Part shown: positions 8,101 through 12,310 of the stretch, in pieces
Numbering within the stretch: the first letter of the stretch is position 1
How the letters are laid out: each line of letters opens with the position of its first letter
Assembly: GCA_030374735.1 (NCBI GenBank)
Contig: JASCIV010000786.1
Span: 1 to 12,310, forward strand
Length of the DNA stretch: 12,310 nucleotides
Origin: Gracilaria caudata
Lineage: Eukaryota; Rhodophyta; Florideophyceae; Gracilariales; Gracilariaceae
Reading direction: 5' to 3'
Notes under the pieces: generated by a model
Databases searched by the model: none
What the model saw: the letters and a program-made list of their open reading frames with translations, nothing else
Told to the model about the DNA's origin: nothing
Position numbers and translations under genes: made by a program

Positions 8101-9666
8101 CTTCTTACCCACATCCCGCTTCTCCAGAACCTGAAGAGATAGACCTACAATCCTTGGTAGTTTACCATATTCGTCAGCTTCTGCATCCATCATGTACTTT
8201 TGATTAGACGATATATATCTGTAAAACTCTGACAACGCGTCTTGCTTGTCCGAGCAATCAGACGAGTACTCCCACACCGAACCCCCAACAATGCCGAACC
8301 CAAGTGGAAGTCCCTGGCATAGCGTGAGGAAATACTTCAGCGCTACCTCATTCTTGTCGTCAAGCACGATATCTTCCTTTAAGCCAGCGTGATTCAGCAG
8401 CATCCGCCGCGATAAGTCGCCAAGTGTTTCCTTTTCATTGAACGCAATCACCTCGTTAGCGCGCCTCAGAAAATGCTTGTCTCTGGTTGTGTGCACCATT
8501 TTACTGCCCCTGTTCACCATCAGCCCAAGAGATGTCAAGACTTTCGAGTCAATCGAATTCACTTTCCAGATGTCGTCAATCAGAAACAAGCATTTGTGTG
8601 AGTCAAACCACTTCGAAGCCTTCTCGCAGGCCCCTCCAACAGACTCGGAAGCCTCAATCTCTCTCCTTAGTTCTGAACCTCCAGTTCGATCAACAATCTT
8701 TGCGATTCCTTTCACTAGATCCGATGTATCAGCATCGTTTCCAAGCTGAATGTACAGAATACCTCCGGGAAACGCCTTCTTGATCTGAACGTCTTCAGCT
8801 AGTCCTCTGAGAGCACATGTTTTACCAACGCCACCTTTTCCCGAAGCTACGACAGCAACTATTCGGCTCTCGCTCTTGCGTAAGACCGCAGCCCTCAGCC
8901 TCCCTTCACATGTGTTGAGTGAAGCATAGTCCAGAGTTAGTCTGGGAGGATTTGATGGCACGGTGAAAGATGGAGTGTACCCATTTTCGTGCTGAGGTTG
9001 AGCATCCATCACTGGATGACCTCTGTTTATCAAGTCAGGTCTCTTCTCCTGAAGTCGATCCAAAATTCTGTTCTGAATATCTTGAATGAAGGATTTTCTG
9101 GTAAAGGACATACTCGGATCGTCGTCATTAGATGCACCATGTCTGTTTTCGATGCTCCACACGGTAGCCGCAGTGTCCAATGCATGCGAAAATTCTTGGA
9201 TCGAAACACTGCCATCCATGGCACGCTTGAACAGTCTGTGCTTCAAGAAGAGTTCGCTGTAGGTGTCAAAGAGGGCCGGATCGCGGCAGTCGCGCGTGGA
9301 GAGACGGTAAAACACAGGGATAAGCAAAGGGGGGTCCTTGTCGGCGGCTCTAGCGCGGTCGTAACGGTCGACGAAGGACAGAAGTTCACGCATGGGCCAC
9401 TCTTTGGCAACAAATTCTGGGCTCATGATGAAGACCCCGACGGGGGCGGTTTGCATGGCGTCGTTCATCACTTTTGGGCAATCGTCGCCCAGACGAAAGG
9501 ACTCGACATCGAAGAAGACGGAGATGCCATGGTTGTGAAAACGCTGGTACAATGGACGAGCGATTGTTTCCTTGTCTTCACCGGCATGGCTTAGGAAGAT
9601 GTCAAACGACGGGGTCTGCGCCGCGGATGCGCTTGGAGACGTGGAAGAAGGATGAATGTCAGCCAT
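5140..9666 (-). CDS. TIR - NB-ARC - helical - WD40 NLR-type immune receptor
   Basis: The protein has 1508 residues in one uninterrupted exon and starts at the ATG at 9666 (MADIHPSS). Residues 21-165 are a TIR domain: FDIFLSHAGED at the start and WPMREL with Glu94 where TIR NADases carry their catalytic glutamate. Residues about 245-600 are an NB-ARC ATPase: Walker A GKGGVGKT (276-283), Walker B FLIDDIW (361-367), TTR sensor (393-395), GLPL (452-455), and LHD (582-584) in place of MHD. A polar variable linker (600-720) leads to a helical region (725-865) like the one between NB-ARC and propeller in APAF-1-type proteins. From about 875 there are WD40 blades: about three degenerate, ten regular 43-residue repeats (1011-1427, the last degenerate) and perhaps one more in the tail. 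About 14 blades would fit two seven-bladed propellers. The family senses a ligand with the C-terminal repeats, oligomerises through NB-ARC and signals through TIR, in the cytoplasm. WD40 here replaces the LRR usual in plant TNLs. The domain calls are firm; the ligand is unknown. Confidence 0.95.
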   Translation of the reverse strand: MADIHPSSTSPSASAAQTPSFDIFLSHAGEDKETIARPLYQRFHNHGISVFFDVESFRLGDDCPKVMNDAMQTAPVGVFIMSPEFVAKEWPMRELLSFVDRYDRARAADKDPPLLIPVFYRLSTRDCRDPALFDTYSELFLKHRLFKRAMDGSVSIQEFSHALDTAATVWSIENRHGASNDDDPSMSFTRKSFIQDIQNRILDRLQEKRPDLINRGHPVMDAQPQHENGYTPSFTVPSNPPRLTLDYASLNTCEGRLRAAVLRKSESRIVAVVASGKGGVGKTCALRGLAEDVQIKKAFPGGILYIQLGNDADTSDLVKGIAKIVDRTGGSELRREIEASESVGGACEKASKWFDSHKCLFLIDDIWKVNSIDSKVLTSLGLMVNRGSKMVHTTRDKHFLRRANEVIAFNEKETLGDLSRRMLLNHAGLKEDIVLDDKNEVALKYFLTLCQGLPLGFGIVGGSVWEYSSDCSDKQDALSEFYRYISSNQKYMMDAEADEYGKLPRIVGLSLQVLEKRDVGKKFEHKFRALCVLEKQQSVPGQMLQKLWDLDSLQETISIVESLANVSVVEMTRKDGLVFVKLHDLILDIAAWKAAEENETHSFFQRLVGNYISCNRKSKADDGMTSVRRNADMSGQLGNVVNDTGAHKRSQIQTLNQMQTKRFRSDESASAKFGMEIEQGQVRVQRNTSEERMAHTLESQLETERGIEEVVPDAIEPATASSTLCHAWWNVEDDGYIYNNVCRILRRAGYVDELLRLLSQPQWIVKRLVEGGIFCVEQDLAHGKAMIDENASQYGDRKEYLEMIGRAARLSAWYVNHNPREVWFQLHGRLLWHATQRELTSEFVKRMEMCAPKPWLKASLGLLQQAGGGALEVVNGPGEVVCTRVEGDEIWILWAASDGYDMQVGRYNRMYNRYEHEELVHRETGRWIGGVKIASFLPDQRSLVTAHDEGFYVWNRQSGASEHMVLHECEDHRRYIQFCADGTRVACEMWDHSVRMWDTLSGKPVGQPLQGHTDQVNCVAMSADGTRIVSGSSGATVRVWDARSGNAVGRPLQGHTGSVTCVAVSADCTWIVSGSGDATVRMWDARSGSAVGQPLQGHTSFVKCVAVSLDGTRIVSGSGDATLRVWDARSCKAVGQPLQGHTGLVECVALSLDGTWIVSGSNDETVRVWDARSGNSVKQAHQSHTEEVNCVAVSADGTRIVSGSGDATLRVWDARSGNAVGQPLQGHTDEVNCVAVSTDGNLIVSGSRDATVRMWDARSGSAVGQPLQGHVGSVMCVAVSLDGTRIVSGSDVAIVRVWDARSGKPVGLPLHGHTNVVSCVAVSWDGTRIVSGSYDATVRVWDARSCKAVGQPLQGHTGWVMCVAVSLDGARIVSGSHDRTVRVWDTPSGNDVRRPLQDHIDWVKRVAISADGTCVVSDDGYVLRLWAVNTHRGKLVLTSRHSAWERTIDLLALTWSSRSDWTPQSTEVIDGAEDGSQIVLGTCDAPVCNFNDGDVYFDGYFRSCRVVR
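5386..6636 (-). repeat. Tandem array of 129-bp WD40-encoding units (about 10 copies)
   Basis: Each unit encodes 43 residues of the form GHTxxVxCVAVSxDGTxIVSGS followed by xDATVRxWDARSGxAVGQPLQ. Nine units are highly similar; the tenth (about 5386-5472) is degenerate. The similarity holds at DNA level: a 24-base stretch is identical at 5614-5637 and 6259-6282, exactly five units (645 bp) apart. Such arrays expand, contract and convert readily. Sequence variation is concentrated at a few fixed positions in the unit, and the array lies wholly inside the receptor gene. Confidence 0.93.
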
Positions 9667-10132
9667 CGTCTAGATGGTTCGAGGTGAGAACGTGTGCAAG
9701 GGTGCGTTTGGGGTGACTGTTGTCAAGAAAGAAAGCGGGATGCCATACGCGCAAGAAAGCTGTGTGTGGGGGAGTTGCAGCGGAGTGGACTGGTGTTCAA
9801 CACATCGCAGACGAGCTATTCTCTTTCTCTCTCTACGAAGGTACCACGGCCCTGCAGGACCCGGGTCCAAAACACAACACTCAGGGCCGTTCGGATTAAC
9901 CCTTTCAACACCAAAATATTAACAGATATATAAATGTGATAAGACCATAAATTCCGCAGCACTCATTGGTGAGGAGAGATGCTGATATTTTTATCATTGG
10001 CTCACAGCCGTTGAAATGGGTAGGATATTTCCCTTCGATATAATGTTCGGATAAGCGCTGTTCTCCTATTGAACGAATTACTCGATAATACCCAGGCGTG
10101 AACAAGGTCAATACCAAACCTTTCTATTTAGA
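9667..10132. other. Intergenic region upstream of the receptor gene
   Basis: This should hold the receptor's promoter and leader. Two structured sequences stand out: ACGGCCCTG at 9846-9854 mirrored by CAGGGCCGT at 9882-9890, and between them the 12-bp perfect palindrome GGACCCGGGTCC at 9857-9868. An AT-rich run with TATATAAA lies near 9927-9934, on the plus strand and therefore in the wrong direction for the receptor. The short minus-strand frame at 9905-10117 has no recognisable features and I do not call it. Confidence 0.4.
9846..9890. repeat. 9-bp inverted repeat enclosing a 12-bp GC palindrome
   Basis: ACGGCCCTG and its exact reverse complement CAGGGCCGT flank a short spacer that contains CCTGCAGG overlapping GGACCCGGGTCC, a perfect 12-bp palindrome. 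It lies about 180-225 bp upstream of the receptor start codon. It could be a protein-binding site for a dimeric regulator or an RNA hairpin in the leader. The CAGGGCCGT end also resembles the end of the hAT-like element at 2110, so it could be a transposon relic. Confidence 0.4.
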
Positions 10133-10812
10133 TTGATGCTGCAGCCAATAAGAATGCTCCATTTCGAACAGTACGTATCCATTCGACCTGGAATTGCTTC
10201 GTGTCGACGTCGGAACAACTCGAACTCGCAGAGCCCCCGCCGTGAACCGGTGGCACGCGTTTTACGATACTTACGTAGCTCCGCTCAGCGACAGCGCAGC
10301 GCGGCGTCCGCGGACATCGACGCTGTCGGATTGGTGCACGTTGGTTTTCACGTCGGTGGGGCGCACCTGCACCGCAGTCGGTCAAAGAGTCGCCCCAAAG
10401 CCCACGCTGTCACTCCCCGATGGCAGTGTGCTCAGCACTCGATCATGTCGGGCGCATATATACGTGTATATATATATACGTACACGTCGCATTTGGCAAT
10501 CGGATGCACAACTGCCATATCAAATGGCCCATATGGTATTCGGGCCATCTCACGATGAAGTCTTCTATCGCGCTATCAGTCCAGTAAACACCAAATGAGT
10601 AGGAGGCATGCGCAGCGCTCTCGACGACGTCGGCAAAGTTCGAGTCGCGTAGATGGCGCGTTAGCGCCGGCATCTAGCTCGGGCTTCAGCACATTCGGAA
10701 GCTGTGGAGCGCGGATGACCCCGATCGATGGAGCGCCCTGCGGAACTCGCAGAAGATGGCGCGGAGAAGACGGTCGATTGATTGCGCTTCTTTTCCAGTT
10801 TCGTTCCGGCAA
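10133..10812 (-). pseudogene. Decayed second copy of the BPI-like gene
   Basis: Three frames on the minus strand together match the intact gene at 4057-4677 in order. The region 10640-10800 matches its start (Ala/Ser-rich leader, then a Q-L-x-x-x-LK-x-EL helix). About 10600-10673 gives PALTRHLRDSNFADVVESA (intact: PALTRHLRDATFADIVGST). About 10133-10385 gives VPPVHGGGSASSSCSDVDT (intact: VPPLHDAGSASVSCSNIDT). The alignment shows a 2-base deletion, a 1-base insertion near 10672 (GAGCTAGATGCC against GAGCTCGTGCC) and an insertion of about 190 bp at about 10400-10590. The last part of the barrel, including the closing helix, is missing at the 3' end. In-frame stops rule out a full product. Homology to the 5' flank of the intact copy continues to about 10925. 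Confidence 0.85.
10400..10590. other. About 190-bp insertion inside the BPI-like pseudogene
   Basis: This segment has no counterpart in the intact gene and interrupts the codons after SYSF. It contains an AT-rich alternating run with self-complementary ATATATACGTGTATATATATATACG-type sequence around 10455-10490. The five bases CCAAA flank it on both sides (10395-10399 and 10591-10595), a possible but weak target duplication. The ends are not inverted repeats of each other. The exact breakpoints are uncertain by several bases. Confidence 0.5.
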
Positions 10813-10939
10813 CAGCGACGGCTCAAAGCGGAAGCACAGTTCCCCGCTCGCTGGGTGTCACGCGACACATTTGCGTGGTGAAGATGCCGCTATTAGCTTA
10901 CAGTACTGTCTTGCCCTTCTCGCATGGAATTGGAAGGCG

Positions 10940-11255
10940 TACTGTGGGGTGCCCATGACGTTAAACAGGTGCCCTCCATTTAGAACACCAAAATGTTCGT
11001 TGTTGGCAGTAGAACAGTAGTTTAAGTTACCAAAACTAATATTTTATTTTCCTATGTTAGTAAATAGTTTTTACACGTGTTGTACGTATTCACTGTAAAT
11101 TATATGCTCAAATTTATCTGAAATACAAGGTTTTACAGTCGAGGGCCCTTTCTGCACTTTTTGTGCCCTACATTAAACAAGCAAAAAATATTGACGACGA
11201 CTCTAGCAGCACTGTTTTTGGAACATTGTGCAAGAATTTAGGGCACCCCACAGTA
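10940..11255. mobile_element. TA-flanked miniature inverted-repeat transposon (Tc1/mariner type)
   Basis: CTGTGGGGTGCCC (10942-10954) is exactly mirrored by GGGCACCCCACAG (11241-11253), giving perfect 13-bp terminal inverted repeats. Both are flanked by TA (10940-10941 and 11254-11255), the target duplication expected of Tc1/mariner-type transposition. The element between the TAs is 312 bp and AT-rich, with no coding capacity, so it would be moved by a transposase encoded elsewhere. It sits just beyond the point where homology between the two BPI-like flanks ends. The perfect ends suggest a fairly recent insertion. Confidence 0.75.
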
Positions 11256-11653
11256 GAAACTTCTCCAAAGGATTAAAAGGAAAACGCCATCGGCAGAGAT
11301 GTGTTCATTCGGCTCGGCGTCACCAGTCCTGGCATTGGCCCCATACCCTTCCAGTCCGAAATGCGTTGACTATCCATTTGGACACCTGTTCCCTGGGGTG
11401 CAGTACAATTGATCATTGCATACTACACCGCTGTGTCGGTTAGAAAAGAAAAACCACAAGCTCTTGGAAGCTTGAAGGAACGTCGCCGTACGAAATCCAA
11501 GAAATTTGCCATTCAAACACCATCTTCAAAAACGGCTGTAAAGCAAAATGCCCTTGGGAGGAATAAGTGTTCATACTCTTCGTAAAAGTTAATCCGGATA
11601 TCTGTGGTGTAAAACCACCAAAGAAACCGAAAAAGACCGCCTCGCGGTGCAAA
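11256..11653. other. No recognisable gene
   Basis: Short frames exist on both strands. The minus frame at 11440-11652 and the larger minus frame running from 11854 down to 11513 read across the outer edge of the long palindrome, and I do not support either as coding. Nothing else is seen. Confidence 0.35.
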
Positions 11654-12250
11654 TCCTCCTTGGCGGAGGTTTACTGAGCACAGTCGCAGTGTCATGACAC
11701 TATATGTAGTGCTATTGTAGCTACAGCTAGAATATCCTAAGTACCCAGCATTGCTGGCCATCACGTCCCACGTGTGCAACCATCCGCCATTTTCCACGGC
11801 GCATCCGCCAACTGCGGCCAGACACGCACAGGTTTGCAACTCATAATAACCCACTATTGGGCATCCTCTAATAGGGGCAAAATAGAAAAAGCCTAATAGC
11901 TAACCATAGCATAGGGTGTTTCGACCGGGACACCCGGATCTCACTTAGAGTGCATCCCTGCATAGGGCATTTTTCTCTACAATATCCGCCGCTATTATGA
12001 CTACTTATTTGGCTATTTCTATTTTGGCCCTATTAGAGGATGCCCAATAGTGGGTTATTATGAGTTGAACACGTGTGCGTGTTTGGCCGCAGTTGGCGGA
12101 TGCGCCGTGGCGAGCCGCGGATGTTTGCACACGTGGGACGTGATGGCCAGCAATGCTGGGTACTTAGGATATTCTAGCTGTAGCTACAGTAGCACTACAT
12201 ATAGTGTCATGACAGTGCAACTGTGCTCAGTAAACCTCCGCCAAGGAGGA
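11654..12250. repeat. Long palindrome: 240-bp inverted arms with a 118-bp centre
   Basis: The left arm (11654-11892) and right arm (12011-12250) are inverted copies. By eye they differ at about 16 positions, so they are roughly 93% identical. Each arm carries an outward-reading open frame with the shared peptide GYYEL...CACLAAVGGCAV...HTWDVMASNAGYLGYSSCSY, but neither begins with ATG. Nearly all differences between the arms change the amino acid, so protein-level conservation is not supported. The element could be a foldback-type transposon, a non-autonomous element with very long terminal repeats, or a head-to-head local duplication. I see no matching target duplication at its outer edges. 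Confidence 0.85.
11914..11957. repeat. Two adjacent small hairpins at the centre of the long palindrome
   Basis: GGGTGT (11914-11919) pairs with ACACCC (11930-11935). Immediately after it, GGAT (11936-11939) pairs with ATCC (11954-11957), enclosing CACT/AGTG (11942-11945 and 11949-11952). They lie back to back within the only non-mirrored DNA between the two long arms. They could be transposase-binding or processing structures, or could stabilise a hairpin transcript of the palindrome. No tRNA-like fold was found. Confidence 0.45.
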
Positions 12251-12310
12251 CTTGGCTCTGAACTGTGACCGCGTCTGATCGGTATAGCCCTTCGCAGGGA
12301 ATCCCGTCAG

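Noticed and set aside
8989..9594. A 201-codon plus-strand frame opposite the TIR domain
   Set aside because: It is an antisense shadow of the TIR and linker coding sequence. The minus strand carries clear domain motifs at the same place.
11893..11960. A tRNA or tRNA-derived SINE at the centre of the palindrome (a TTCGA-like loop)
   Set aside because: The loop around TTCGACC is too large for a T-arm, and no matching acceptor, D-arm or box A could be found.
11513..12268. Two outward-reading Cys-rich ORFs in the long palindrome as a pair of divergent genes
   Set aside because: The shared start codon is GTG rather than ATG, and almost every difference between arms changes the amino acid, contrary to protein-level constraint.

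Overview
The window looks like nuclear DNA of a eukaryote with few introns, probably a unicellular or red-type alga or another protist. There are no bacterial operons or Shine-Dalgarno spacing. The one large gene is a TIR / NB-ARC / helical / WD40 receptor carried as a single uninterrupted 4.5 kb exon. The compact genes lie in AT-richer DNA littered with short inverted-repeat elements. The organism is an inference; I see no decisive taxonomic marker.

Layout. 1-2100 has no recognisable gene, but contains an imperfect palindrome of about 100 bp centred at 1740/1741. 2110-2293 is a short hAT-like miniature element. It is followed directly by a plus-strand gene (2395-2925) for a small two-helix membrane protein whose loop holds four CX6C cysteine pairs and whose tail is arginine-rich. 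2926-4050 shows nothing recognisable except a cluster of three CACGTG boxes near 4000. 4057-4677 (minus) is a GC-rich ORF resembling the N-terminal barrel of LBP/BPI lipid-binding proteins. 5140-9666 (minus) is the TIR-NB-ARC-WD40 receptor, with about ten near-identical 129-bp WD40 units in its 3' half. 10133-10812 (minus) is a decayed second copy of the BPI-like gene, broken by frameshifts and an insertion of about 190 bp; homology of its 5' flank to that of the intact copy continues to about 10925. 10940-11255 is a 316-bp TA-flanked miniature transposon with perfect 13-bp terminal inverted repeats. 11654-12250 is a long palindrome with 240-bp arms and a 118-bp centre.

How it may work together. 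The receptor and the BPI-like gene lie head to tail on one strand, and the BPI-like sequence occurs on both sides of the receptor. If the BPI-like protein binds microbial lipids, the locus could pair a secreted or membrane lipid sensor with an intracellular TIR receptor, as an algal or protist innate-immunity locus. This is inference from domain identity and adjacency only. The receptor's WD40 units vary at a few fixed positions, much like the fast-evolving WD40 arrays of fungal HET-type NLRs. They also share a 645-bp (five-repeat) higher-order pattern, which suggests the array is still being reshuffled.
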